The notes: generated by a model from the sequence alone, not told the origin. 64,000 nt of DNA from Streptomyces geranii (GCF_002954775.1 NZ_PJME01000007.1:124001-188000), one strand, 5' to 3'. Shown: positions 28,523 to 36,393, counted from the first letter of the stretch. Numbers and translations are program-made.

Positions 28523-28834
28523 TCATGGAGCCTGCGGCTTGAGCGGGGTGAGGTCGGGTGGGTAGCCCTTGGCGCGGAGCCAGATGTCGAGTGCGGTGGC
28601 GACGATGTCGCCGTGGGGTGTGCCGTGATCGGCGTTGTAGCGGCGGATGCGTCGTTGGAGCTGGAGGACGTCCGGCACCGCGTAGTTGAGCTGTCCGCGA
28701 TTGATGTGGCGGTTGGCGATGACCGCAAGGGTGTCGGGATGTGGGGTGAGGGGATCGGCGGCGGGTTGGGACTGGGCTTCGAGCGCGTCGGCCATGTCAC
28801 GAAGCCGTCGGGCATGGTGGGAGAGGTCGGGCAC
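28523..28834 (-). CDS. Small paralogue of ParB-like DNA-binding domain
   Basis: A 103-aa protein from GTG 28834 with GGAGGAG about 7 nt upstream. The C-terminal 60 residues (NRHINRGQLNYAVPDVLQLQ, RRIRRYNADHGTP, HGDIVATALDIWLRAKGYPP) align with the C-terminus of the ParB-like protein just upstream (RIITRESLDSSIPAELRLKR, GDIVSVALDEWLTARGF). The pattern is that of a ribbon-helix-helix-like dimeric DNA-binding domain. It is likely a second centromere-binding protein or a regulator of the par operon. The relationship is seen directly; the function is inferred. Confidence 0.7.
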   Translation of the reverse strand: MPDLSHHARRLRDMADALEAQSQPAADPLTPHPDTLAVIANRHINRGQLNYAVPDVLQLQRRIRRYNADHGTPHGDIVATALDIWLRAKGYPPDLTPLKPQAP

Positions 28835-28961
28835 TCAGGCTCCTCCAGCCGGTTTGACTAGGCGGCTAGTTAGTCGCCTATTGGGCTATTGAAATAGTCG
28901 GCGGAAGGGGCGGCCGAGTAACTCAGCCAGCTGGCGGCCGCCCCTTGCGCACTGTGGCGTG

Positions 28962-29825
28962 TCAGAAGCCGCGGGCGGTGAGCCACTCGTCCAGCGCGAC
29001 CGAGACGATGTCACCGATGGGCAGGTGATCGAGTTCGTTGTCCAGCGCGAAGCGCTTGAGCCGCCTCTTCAGCCTCAACTCCGCGGGGATCGACGAGTCG
29101 AGACTCTCGCGCGTGATGATGCGCTGGTTGAGTACGACGGCTGTCTCGGGGATGTCCTTGGGCCGGCCGGGTCCCTGAGCCCACGGGGTTCCCTCGCTGG
29201 GTGCCGCCTCCGATCGCGTGTTCTGCTCCTGGTGAGACCCCGGAACATCGCTCCTCGCCGGGAAAGCCATACCGCCCGGGACCGGAGAAACGGCTGGCCG
29301 GACGGCAACCTCGGCGGTCGGGGACACCCGAGCGGTCGTAGAGGTGGCCTGGGGCAGACCCACCTGCGGAACCTGCTCGATCGGTTGCGTGGACTGAACT
29401 ATAGGTATCGCGGGCTCGGCATCGGGAGCCACGAACTGCTCCTGGGACTGGGATGAATTCCCAGAGGGAACCGGCTGCCCCACGGCATCTACTGCGGCCA
29501 GCTGGACGGCCGGATCCTGGACAGGGCCACTCGCTGCGACGTCGACGGCCGGCGGCACGTGGGGTGGTGGGCCCTCCGAGAGCGTCCCGCTTGGGTCGTC
29601 CTGCTCCGCAGTCTCCACGGGGGCAGTGGAAGCGCGCTGGGCTTCGGACTTGTCGGCGGCGAGGCGGCCTTCGCCCAGGGCTGCGGTCTGTTCGGCGGCG
29701 AATTGCTCAGGTGTGAGCTCGGCGGCCGGCGGAGGGGGCGGTGGGGTGGTCTTCTTGGCCCCGCCCAGGGCACGCCCGCCCGCGCGGCGAGCCGGCGGCT
29801 TCAGCCGCTCGTTCTTCTCGCTCAT
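28962..29825 (-). CDS. ParB-like centromere-binding partition protein
   Basis: A 287-aa protein from ATG 29825. Residues 1-35 are basic and proline-rich, the middle 180 residues are low-complexity (Pro, Ala, Glu, Gln), and the last 55 residues form a folded RHH-like DNA-binding domain ending in VALDEWLTARGF. There is no classical ParB HTH. The start codon overlaps the ParA stop by 4 nt (ATGA), so the two are translationally coupled, as in type Ib partition loci where ParA is followed by a small RHH protein. It probably binds a nearby centromere and stimulates ParA. Confidence 0.75.
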   Translation of the reverse strand: MSEKNERLKPPARRAGGRALGGAKKTTPPPPPPAAELTPEQFAAEQTAALGEGRLAADKSEAQRASTAPVETAEQDDPSGTLSEGPPPHVPPAVDVAASGPVQDPAVQLAAVDAVGQPVPSGNSSQSQEQFVAPDAEPAIPIVQSTQPIEQVPQVGLPQATSTTARVSPTAEVAVRPAVSPVPGGMAFPARSDVPGSHQEQNTRSEAAPSEGTPWAQGPGRPKDIPETAVVLNQRIITRESLDSSIPAELRLKRRLKRFALDNELDHLPIGDIVSVALDEWLTARGF

Positions 29826-30538
29826 GCCTGGGTCAGCTCCTTCATCAGGTTGGCGTACTCGCTCAGTTCGGTGGGGATCTCGCCGAAGGCCTCCATGTAG
29901 TGGACCCAGGAGTGGATGGTGGTGTCGGCGAGCGGGAACGCCTCGTCGCGGTCCGGGCCGATGCCCTCGCCCTCGGCGGGGGCGAGGAGCTGGTCCTTCG
30001 CGCGACCGGGCAGGCTGGTGCGGTCGTCGGCCTTGACCATGACGACGTGGGCGGTGACGCCGTGTTCGTTGCGGGCGGCGGCGCGCTCGGCCTCGTCGAA
30101 GGTGGCCACGAGCTTGCGGCGCTCGATCTTGGTGGGGGCGACCGGTACGAGCAGCAGGTTTGCCTCGGTGACAGCCTCGTGGAAGATGCGGGCGCTGCCG
30201 CCGCCGGCGTCGACCACGATCGCGCCGAACTCGGCGCGCTTGGCCCGGATGTACTCGGCGATGTCGTCGAACGGGTACCGCTCGACAATCAGGTTCTCGG
30301 GCATCTCGAAGCCGGCGGCCTGGGCGACCTTGAACCAGTCGTAGGCGGACTGGCTGGTGGCGTCCGCGTCCAGCAGCAGGGTGGGCAGGTTGAGGACGAC
30401 GGCGTAGTAGAGGGCGATGAACCAGGCGGAGGTGGTCTTGCCGGTGCCGCCCTTGAGCATGCCGACCACGATGACGAAGGCGTCCCAGGCGCTGGCCGCA
30501 GCAGCGGCCAGGGTCTTGGTACGGGTGTTCTCACTCAC
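29822..30538 (-). CDS. parA: ParA-family partition ATPase
   Basis: A 238-aa Walker-type ATPase from GTG 30538. The deviant Walker A MLKGGTGKTTSAWF has the signature lysine, then LPTLLLDADATSQSAYDW and AIVVDAGGGSARIFHEAV (Walker B region), followed by LLVPVAPTKIERRKLVATFD. No N-terminal HTH is present, as in short (type Ib) ParA proteins. It is coupled to the ParB-like gene. Such pairs keep low-copy plasmids or integrative elements in the cell line, which is a strong sign that this part of the window was, or is, a plasmid. Confidence 0.9.
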   Translation of the reverse strand: MSENTRTKTLAAAAASAWDAFVIVVGMLKGGTGKTTSAWFIALYYAVVLNLPTLLLDADATSQSAYDWFKVAQAAGFEMPENLIVERYPFDDIAEYIRAKRAEFGAIVVDAGGGSARIFHEAVTEANLLLVPVAPTKIERRKLVATFDEAERAAARNEHGVTAHVVMVKADDRTSLPGRAKDQLLAPAEGEGIGPDRDEAFPLADTTIHSWVHYMEAFGEIPTELSEYANLMKELTQA

Positions 30539-30715
30539 GTGTGCTTGATCTCCTGAATCGGGAAAGGTGCGTTGGCTTACGGGCGTCGAAGGCCGCCGCC
30601 CGGTGTCGGTTGTCTGCCAGCGATGGAGGGGCCCGTGCTGCAGTGCCGTGTTCGGGTTTACGCACCGTCAGCCGCTTGATCTGCCGGGCCCGGCCGAGGA
30701 CGCCTGCCGGGGCTC

Positions 30716-31300
30716 TCATGACCGCTTCCGCGGGGTGCGAGCGGGGCCGTGATTGTGCTTGGGCCGCATCCGGGTGCCCGCTTGGTGCAGAAGCCGGTAG
30801 ACGGTGCCGACGGAGTAACTGCACTCCTCGGCCAGGTCCGGCACGGTGGCGCCGGCCTCGTACCGCGCGCGGAGGGAGAGCGCGAGCTTGTTTCGCCGTG
30901 CGGCGTTGGCTGCGGAGCGGATGTGGAGTGTCTGCTGGGTGGTGCGGGGCGTGCCCCCGGCCTCGATCAGCAGCCGCCGGGCGGCACGTCGCGTCACGGA
31001 CCCTGCCACGGCCAACTCCGCGAGCGTGGCGCCCTGTTGCTCGTAGAGGCGGCGCAGACGAGCCGCGAGATTGCGGCGGGCTTGCCCGTCGCGCATTCTG
31101 CGCGTCTGCCACGAGGTGCGCATCACGGTGTCGGCCTCGCGCAGACGGTTGAGAACCGTGCCGTACGACAGGCCGCTCGCGGCGACGAGTTCGGTGACCG
31201 TGGTGCCTGACTCGTACTGCTCACGCAGGCCTTGAGGGGTGACCGATGTGCTCTCGGCATCGGCAGGTGGAGGTTGTGGGTTCACGCGGCGGAGTTCCAT
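30716..31300 (-). CDS. Triple helix-turn-helix protein
   Basis: A 194-aa basic protein from ATG 31300 made of three related HTH units of about 55 residues: QYESGTTVTELVAASGLSYG, then YEQQGATLAELAVAGSVTR, then YEAGATVPDLAEECSYSVGT. Each is followed by a recognition-helix-like stretch with Arg-Leu and an (A)G-T-x-R end. The tail is Arg/Lys-rich. Its start overlaps the end of the Rep-like gene by 19 nt, so the two are co-transcribed. It probably binds repeated DNA sites, for example in the origin region, or controls copy number. The repeats are seen directly; the role is inferred. Confidence 0.75.
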   Translation of the reverse strand: MELRRVNPQPPPADAESTSVTPQGLREQYESGTTVTELVAASGLSYGTVLNRLREADTVMRTSWQTRRMRDGQARRNLAARLRRLYEQQGATLAELAVAGSVTRRAARRLLIEAGGTPRTTQQTLHIRSAANAARRNKLALSLRARYEAGATVPDLAEECSYSVGTVYRLLHQAGTRMRPKHNHGPARTPRKRS

Positions 31301-32820
31301 TCCCTGAGGGCTTCGGCGTGGGCAGCGGCCAGCTCGTCGTAACTGCGCTGGTCGGCAGGGGTGATGAGGATCAGTCGCCCGTCAGTAGCCAGACGCCAGT
31401 CGGCGGCGGGCCGACCGGTGACCGGGTCGAGGACGCTCCCGCCCGGGGTCTCCCACACGGACGGGACCTCATCGGGTCGCGGTGCCGGGACCAGGACCTG
31501 GCGCCCGTCGCGGACAATCACCGTGGCTTTGCTGCGATGTTCCGCGCGCCGGTCCAGCACCTCCCGGTACGTCGCCCGCTCGACCGCGTGCAGAGCCCTG
31601 CGCCGGGCCGCAACGCCCGCCGTGCCGTAGCACTGGGCGATGCCGTCCCAGCCCAGTGCCGGCCGTGTGCCCGGTGCCGTGGCGGCATCCAGAGGACTGT
31701 CGCCGAAGCCCTCCACAGCGCGGGGAGCGAGGGCCCAGGTCTCACCGTGGCGCCGCACGAGACCGTGGTCGGCCAGACGCCGCAAGGTCCGGTAGGCAGT
31801 GGCCCGGGATACGGAGGCGGTACCGACAAGATCGCTGACCGTCTGAGCGGGCCGGACGTGCAGCGCCCCGATGATCATGAGGGCGGAGCTGCCGAGGCCG
31901 CGGTGGGCGAAGGCGTCGTGGCCCATCAGGCGGGCGATGACGGTGGAGTCGATGTCGGCCGTCGTGGCCGTCTCAGGGGTGGTCCACTCCTCAAGTGCCA
32001 GGTCGGGGGGGTACTGAGTGGTCCAGAAACGAGACAGCGAATCGCAGCCACGACGGCTCCCGGTGCTGCCGTGGTCGAGGTACCAGGTGGAGCCCTCCCG
32101 GCCGTGACCGGCCCGCAGCCGACGCAGCCAGCCCCCAGGCTTGAGGACGGTCTCGTAGACCACGCGCAGCGTCGTCCGCGAGATCCCTGCTTCCTCCGCG
32201 GTCTGCCGCTCGCTGGCGTGGTGCAGCGGGCCACCGGCGGTCTCGGCGAAGTTCAGATGGGCCCGCAGCACCCGTAGCGCGGTCCGTCCCCGCTCGCCGC
32301 GCCAGGGCGTGGTCTCGATGCGGTCCCGCAGTGCGGCGAGAACCTCGTAGGCGTGGTGACGTGAGTCCAGCACTCGGGTTCCGGCGACCACGGCTGTCGC
32401 GCTGGCCCACACCCGGCGGATGTAGTCCAGGGCGCGTGCCTGCCCTGAGCGCAGGGCGATGTGCCGGGCGTGCCGGCCACCCTCGTGGTCGGGGTGCAGC
32501 AGCAGCTGGGTCAGCTCGTCGATGGTGCCGCCGGCGCGAGCGACGTGGCAGGCGATGGCCGCTGTGACGCGGTGTCCGTGCTCGGCCGCGCCCTTCCGAT
32601 CCTGGCGTACGGCCACGGTGCGGCCGTCGGAGCCGAGTCTGCTGTAACTGCCTGTCGCGTACCGGCCGGTGAGATCCCCGAGCAGGACCAGTTCGGCCGC
32701 AGCCAGACGAAGGTGGTGAAGGCCCAGTCGGCCGAACGAGTGAGGGATCTGCCGCTGTGGTTCTGCCTGATGACTGTGGTGTGCCACGGTGAGGTCGTCT
32801 CGCAAGGACAAGGGCGCCAC
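31282..32820 (-). CDS. Putative plasmid replication/regulatory protein with winged helices
   Basis: A 512-aa protein from GTG 32820, with several internal starts possible. The N-terminal part (LTGRYATGSYSRLGSDGRTV) is unassigned. Around residue 210 an HTH reads ASERQTAEEAGISRTTLRVV. Near 305-365 there is a good MarR/GntR-like winged helix (MIIGALHVRPAQTVSDLVG, VSRATAYRTLRRLADHGLV). The C-terminus has PSVWETPGGSVLDPVTG and no known catalytic motif. Its place at the head of a rep-HTH-parA-parB order, with short repeats and a hairpin directly upstream, suggests a replication initiator or its regulator. The family was not recognised. Confidence 0.6.
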   Translation of the reverse strand: MAPLSLRDDLTVAHHSHQAEPQRQIPHSFGRLGLHHLRLAAAELVLLGDLTGRYATGSYSRLGSDGRTVAVRQDRKGAAEHGHRVTAAIACHVARAGGTIDELTQLLLHPDHEGGRHARHIALRSGQARALDYIRRVWASATAVVAGTRVLDSRHHAYEVLAALRDRIETTPWRGERGRTALRVLRAHLNFAETAGGPLHHASERQTAEEAGISRTTLRVVYETVLKPGGWLRRLRAGHGREGSTWYLDHGSTGSRRGCDSLSRFWTTQYPPDLALEEWTTPETATTADIDSTVIARLMGHDAFAHRGLGSSALMIIGALHVRPAQTVSDLVGTASVSRATAYRTLRRLADHGLVRRHGETWALAPRAVEGFGDSPLDAATAPGTRPALGWDGIAQCYGTAGVAARRRALHAVERATYREVLDRRAEHRSKATVIVRDGRQVLVPAPRPDEVPSVWETPGGSVLDPVTGRPAADWRLATDGRLILITPADQRSYDELAAAHAEALREWNSAA

Positions 32821-32877
32821 CCAGGCCCGCTAAAACCACGGGTGGTACCCGGAACCGACCTCCGATCGGTGCCAGCG

Positions 32878-32907
32878 ATGCCTCCAGGATTGCCGTCCTG
32901 GAGGCAT
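32878..32907. promoter_or_regulatory. Perfect hairpin upstream of Rep-like gene
   Basis: Arms ATGCCTCCAGGA (32878-32889) and TCCTGGAGGCAT (32896-32907) are perfectly complementary, with a 6-nt loop. It lies 58 bp upstream of the GTG at 32820. A partial echo (ATGCCTGG ... GGAGGCAG) follows at about 32911-32937. It could be an operator, an antisense-RNA hairpin or part of the replication origin. Confidence 0.6.
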
Positions 32908-33035
32908 TCGTATGCCTGGCCCCGCTCTGGAGGCAGGCGTCCCCATCGCAACTCGACCAGGGCTAGATCGGCGAAGCAGCGAGGTCGCCGCTCCTGATCA
33001 ACGCCAGTCAACTCGGGTCCCTCAGCGGCAAGTTG

Positions 33036-33127
33036 CAGAGGGATCGCCTCTGACTGCCTCTGAGCGACCCAGGTCGAACCGGGGTCGAATCAGAGCGTTT
33101 CCTCTGACTGCCTCCGATCGCCTCTGC
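33036..33127. repeat. Iteron-like short repeats, candidate plasmid origin
   Basis: The 14-mer CCTCTGACTGCCTC occurs at 33047-33060 and 33101-33114. GATCGCCTCTG also occurs twice (about 33042 and 33116). Inverted pairs CAGAGG/CCTCTG (33036-33041/33047-33052) and TCAGAG/CTCTGA (33090-33095/33102-33107) are interleaved. The whole stretch between 32840 and 33191 has no gene. Clustered short repeats upstream of a Rep-like gene are what an iteron origin or a par centromere looks like, but the number of repeats is small. Confidence 0.45.
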
Positions 33128-33191
33128 AACCCGTCCTAGCAGGTCACAGCCGCTTCGGCCTCCATAAGTCCAGGTCAGAGGGGTGCGGTCG

Positions 33192-33332
33192 GATTACCAC
33201 GAGTACACGGTCAAGACCCCCGGTTCCTCGACGCGCGGTGCCCGTCGCATCGTCACCGGTGAGGAGTACCAGGAGGACTACTACACGTCCGACCACTACG
33301 CGACGTTCGACCTGATCGACTACGGCTGCTGA
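33192..33332 (+). pseudogene. 3' fragment of a second guanyl RNase gene, marks island boundary
   Basis: Only the last 45 codons of an RNase Sa-type gene remain: DYHEYTVKTPGSSTRGARRI through SDHYATFDLIDYGC and a TGA at 33330-33332. The match to the intact gene at 18479-18868 begins abruptly near 33194. Upstream in frame there is non-homologous sequence and a stop at 33165. The signal peptide and the first half of the mature enzyme are gone, so the fragment is dead. The nucleotide match to the other copy is around 84 percent by eye, too low for a recent duplication. The break is best read as the junction where the accessory segment entered or recombined. Confidence 0.9.
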
Positions 33333-33397
33333 CACCGCCGCCGACACCTTCGCGCGCGCCACTCCCGGCGCCGCGTCCGAGTGAACAGCGCGACCCG

Positions 33398-33469
33398 CCG
33401 GAAGTCCGGGTCCCGGCCGAACCCCACGTCGGCCCGACCGGACCCCACTTCGGTCACCCGGACTTCCGG
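33398..33469. terminator. Long-loop inverted repeat between RNase fragment and membrane gene
   Basis: Arms CCGGAAGTCCGGGT (33398-33411) and ACCCGGACTTCCGG (33456-33469) pair perfectly over 14 bp around a 44-nt loop. The right arm covers the 3' end of the small membrane gene. It occupies the same place as the terminator at 18393-18431, with a different sequence but the same layout. Confidence 0.65.
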
Positions 33470-33654
33470 CTCTCCGCGGCGGCGAACAGCGCGAACGACA
33501 GTACGAGCAGTGCCGCGCTCGCGTAGATCTCGTGGCCGTCGAGGAAGCCGAGCCGCTGTACGAGGCCCCAGTGCAGGTCGGTGAACTCGTGCAGCAGGCC
33601 CGCGACGCCCTGCACCAGGGCGATGAAACCGATGATCTCCAGCAACTGCTTCAT
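33454..33654 (-). CDS. Small two-helix membrane protein (copy 2)
   Basis: A 66-aa protein from ATG 33654 behind GAGG. It has two hydrophobic helices (IIGFIALVQGVAGLLHEF and YASAALLVLSFALFAAAE) around HWGLVQRLGFLDG. It is the homologue of the gene at 18204-18410, differing mostly by conservative changes (Ile/Leu/Val swaps, Arg/Lys near the end). It converges on the RNase fragment exactly as its homologue converges on the intact RNase. It is probably the native chromosomal copy, since everything to the right looks like ordinary chromosome. The function is unknown. Confidence 0.8.
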   Translation of the reverse strand: MKQLLEIIGFIALVQGVAGLLHEFTDLHWGLVQRLGFLDGHEIYASAALLVLSFALFAAAESRKSG

Positions 33655-33832
33655 GCCAGGATCCTCGCCCCGCGGACCCCCCACTTCCATCGGCCGCGGG
33701 GCGAGGCCCGTCCCTCCGAAGTCTCCGGTCACCGCCCGCCCCGGCGACGAAAGTCTGCGACCGCGCGACTTTGGTCGACGATCACGACTCGGCGGGGGTG
33801 GCCCGGGCCGGGAGTGCGTAGATTTGTCGACT

Positions 33833-35149
33833 GTGAGTGGTGACAGGCCGACATCCGTTCCCGAGGCCCCGGCGGCGTTCCCGGGGCGGCGATGGCTCTT
33901 CCCGTCGGCCGTGCTCGACGAACTCGACCCCGCCCCCGGTTCCGCCGCCCGTCCCGGCTCCGCCCGCGCGCGGGACGGTCGTTTCGGGCGGTTCCGCGCG
34001 TCCGTGCGGCCCCGGCGCACCGCACGCGACTGGGTCGTCGACTTCACCTGCTTCCTGCTGGCCGTCCTCATCGGCGTACTGGGCGCGGACGCCCTGGCCG
34101 GCGACCCGAACACCCCGCACGCCCTCGCCGTCGTCGACCAGTGGGTCGGCGCCCTCGCCTGCGCCGCCGTCTGGCTGCGGCGACGCTGGCCGCTCGGCCT
34201 CGCCGTCGCGATGCTCGCGGTCAGCCTGGTGTCGAGCACCGCGGGCGGCGCGGGCCTGGTCGCCCTCTTCTCCCTCGCCGTGCACCGGCCCTTCCGCTAC
34301 GTCGGCCTGGTCGCCGCAGCCTCCGTCGCCGTGGTCCCGTTCTTCTACTGGGTGCGCCCCGACCCCGACCTGCCCTACGTCGTCTCGGTGATCCTCAGCG
34401 TCCTGCTGACCGCGACCGCCGTGGGCTGGGGCATGTTCGTACGGTCCAAGCGGCAGCTCATGCTGAGCCTGCGGGACCGGCTGCGGCGGGCCGAGACGGA
34501 GGCGGCGCTGCGGGCCGAGCAGGCACAGCGGCTGGCCCGTGAGGCCATCGCGCGCGAGATGCACGACGTACTCGCCCATCGGCTCACCCTGCTGAGCGTC
34601 CACGCGGGCGCCCTGGAGTTCCGGCCCGACGCGCCCCACGAGGAGGTCGCGCGGGCCGCCGGGGTCATCCGGGAGAGCGCCCACGAGGCACTCCAGGACC
34701 TGCGCGAGATCATCGGCGTCCTGCGCGCGGGCGACGCGGAGGAGGCGGGGCGCCCGCAGCCGACGCTGGCCGCGCTCGACACCCTGGTGACCGAATCCCG
34801 CGAGGCCGGCATGAAGATCGTGCTGGACAGCCGTGTGACGGCCCCGGCGGCCGTCCCCGCCTCCATCGGCCGCACCGCCTACCGGATCGTCCAGGAGGCC
34901 CTCACGAACGCCCGCAAGCACGCCCCGGGCGCCGAGGTCACGGTGTCCCTCGCGGGCGCCCCGGGCGACGGCCTGACCGTCTCCGTACGCAATCCGGCGC
35001 CCCCGGGGGAGGTCCCGCACGTCCCCGGCTCCGGCCAGGGCCTCATCGGCCTGACCGAGCGCGCGACGCTGGCGGGCGGCCGGCTGCGGCACGGCGCGGC
35101 GGCGGACGGGGGCTTCGCCGTACAGGCTCTGCTGCCGTGGGCCGCCTGA
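33833..35149 (+). CDS. Sensor histidine kinase (HisKA_3, NarL/DesK type)
   Basis: A 438-aa membrane kinase. GTG 33833 is chosen because the protein upstream of it is an antisense echo of the small membrane gene. After a cytosolic N-terminus of about 65 residues come four to five transmembrane helices (for example FTCFLLAVLIGVLGADALAG and VSVILSVLLTATAVGWGMFV). The phosphoacceptor is His244 in EMHDVLAHRLTLLS, and the HATPase domain has RTAYRIVQEALTNARKHAPG and GSGQGLIGLTERA. It lacks a periplasmic sensor loop of any size, so it probably senses the membrane or an internal signal. The likely partner regulator is at 36394, on the same strand but separated by a reverse-strand gene. Confidence 0.9.
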   Translation: MSGDRPTSVPEAPAAFPGRRWLFPSAVLDELDPAPGSAARPGSARARDGRFGRFRASVRPRRTARDWVVDFTCFLLAVLIGVLGADALAGDPNTPHALAVVDQWVGALACAAVWLRRRWPLGLAVAMLAVSLVSSTAGGAGLVALFSLAVHRPFRYVGLVAAASVAVVPFFYWVRPDPDLPYVVSVILSVLLTATAVGWGMFVRSKRQLMLSLRDRLRRAETEAALRAEQAQRLAREAIAREMHDVLAHRLTLLSVHAGALEFRPDAPHEEVARAAGVIRESAHEALQDLREIIGVLRAGDAEEAGRPQPTLAALDTLVTESREAGMKIVLDSRVTAPAAVPASIGRTAYRIVQEALTNARKHAPGAEVTVSLAGAPGDGLTVSVRNPAPPGEVPHVPGSGQGLIGLTERATLAGGRLRHGAAADGGFAVQALLPWAA

Positions 35150-35150
35150 C

Positions 35151-35242
35151 GCGCGCCTTCTTTAAAGAAGACGCGCGCCCTTCCTTACTGAATGCGCGCG
35201 GCCTTCGTTCGGGAGAAACACGCGGCCTTCGTTCGGGAGAAA
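35151..35242. repeat. Terminator-like palindrome and 21-bp tandem repeat
   Basis: Just after the kinase stop, CTTCTTTAAAGAAG (35157-35170) is a perfect palindrome, extended by GCGCG/CGCGC arms to 35151-35176 with a single mismatch. It then reads through to two copies of a 21-bp unit (35198-35218 and 35222-35242, beginning GCGGCCTTCGTTCGG and ending GAGAAA), 24 bp apart. The palindrome can end transcription from both flanking convergent genes; the repeat looks like a local duplication. Confidence 0.6.
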
Positions 35243-35262
35243 TCGGGAGAAAGGGGCCGCGT

Positions 35263-36297
35263 TCAGCCGCGCAGCGTCCGCGGTACCACCCGCCGTCCCG
35301 CCTCCCCATAAACCCAGGGCGAGGTCTCCTCGATGTACTCGCTCGGGAAGCCCGGCCGGAAGCCGGTCGTCTCGTCCAGTTTGACCACCAGCGACTCCGG
35401 GAGCGTCAGTTCGGCCGCGCCGAGGTTGTCCATGAGCTGCTCCACCCGGCGCGCGCCCAGGATCGGGTGCACGGCGGGGGAGTGCGCCATGGTCCACGCG
35501 ATGGCCACCTGCGCCGGGGACGCGCCGAGTTCGTCCGCGACCGACTGCACGGCCCGCGCGACCGTGTGCTCGCGCTCGCCGATCGTGTCCGCGGACAGCC
35601 GGGCCGACTCGTCGGGAGCGAGGCCACGCGCGCGTGTGTACTTGCCGGACAGAATGCCGTTGTGCAGCGGACTCCAGGCCGCCACCGACATCCCGAACGC
35701 CTCGGCCATCGGCAGCAGTTCGCGCTCGATGTCCCGGTTCAGCAGGCTGTACGGCACCTGCAGCGCCGCGAACTGCGACCAACCCCGCCACTCCGCCAGG
35801 GTGTTGGCCCGGGACACCACCCACGCGGGCGCGTCCGAGATGCCGACGTACAGCACCTTCCCGGCGCGCACGGCGTCGTCGAGGGCGCGCATGGTCTCCT
35901 CGACGGGCGTGGCGCGGTCCCAGATGTGCACCCAGTAGATGTCGACGTAGTCGGTGCCGAGCCGGCGCAGGCTCGTCTCCAGGGACAGGGTGAGGTTCTT
36001 GCGGTGGTTGCCCGCGGCGTTGGGGTCGGAGCCGTCGCGCGAGATCGTGTACTTCGTGGACAGCACGAGCCGGTCGCGCCGTCTGCCCAGGAGTTCCCCC
36101 AGGATCGTCTCGCTCGCACCACCGCGGTAGTTGATCGCGGTGTCGACGACATTGCCGCCCGCGGCCTCGTACGCGTCGAGGATGCGCGCGCACTCCTCCT
36201 TGGGCGCCCCCACCCCGCCCTGCTCGCCGAAGGTCATGGCGCCCAGGAACAGCTCGGAGACGCGCAGGCCGGTCCGGCCCAGCAGTCGGTAACGCAC
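35263..36297 (-). CDS. Aldo/keto reductase
   Basis: A 344-aa NADPH-dependent oxidoreductase of the AKR fold, type close to the voltage-gated potassium channel beta/YghZ-like group. GTG 36297 follows GAGGGG by 6 nt; an upstream extension is unlikely. Motifs: FGEQGGVGAPKEECARIL, catalytic Asp and Tyr in NVVDTAINYRGGASETILGE (Asp...Tyr), Lys in LVLSTKYTIS and the His in YVDIYWVHIWD, plus the cofactor-binding HPILGARRVEQLMDNLGA. The substrate is unknown. It sits on the opposite strand between the sensor kinase and the response regulator, convergent with the kinase and divergent from the regulator. Confidence 0.92.
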   Translation of the reverse strand: MRYRLLGRTGLRVSELFLGAMTFGEQGGVGAPKEECARILDAYEAAGGNVVDTAINYRGGASETILGELLGRRRDRLVLSTKYTISRDGSDPNAAGNHRKNLTLSLETSLRRLGTDYVDIYWVHIWDRATPVEETMRALDDAVRAGKVLYVGISDAPAWVVSRANTLAEWRGWSQFAALQVPYSLLNRDIERELLPMAEAFGMSVAAWSPLHNGILSGKYTRARGLAPDESARLSADTIGEREHTVARAVQSVADELGASPAQVAIAWTMAHSPAVHPILGARRVEQLMDNLGAAELTLPESLVVKLDETTGFRPGFPSEYIEETSPWVYGEAGRRVVPRTLRG

Positions 36298-36393
36298 GAA
36301 GTACCCCTCACTCCACGGGTGTTCAGGTCGGCAATGTAGCCGCGCTCCGCCCGTGTCCGTCCCGGCGCCGCACAACCGTGATTACGTAGGACC

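Noticed and set aside
33036-33127. CRISPR-like look of the short repeats
   Set aside because: Repeats are only 11-14 bp, too few and irregularly spaced, with no cas genes nearby; an iteron or centromere is more plausible.
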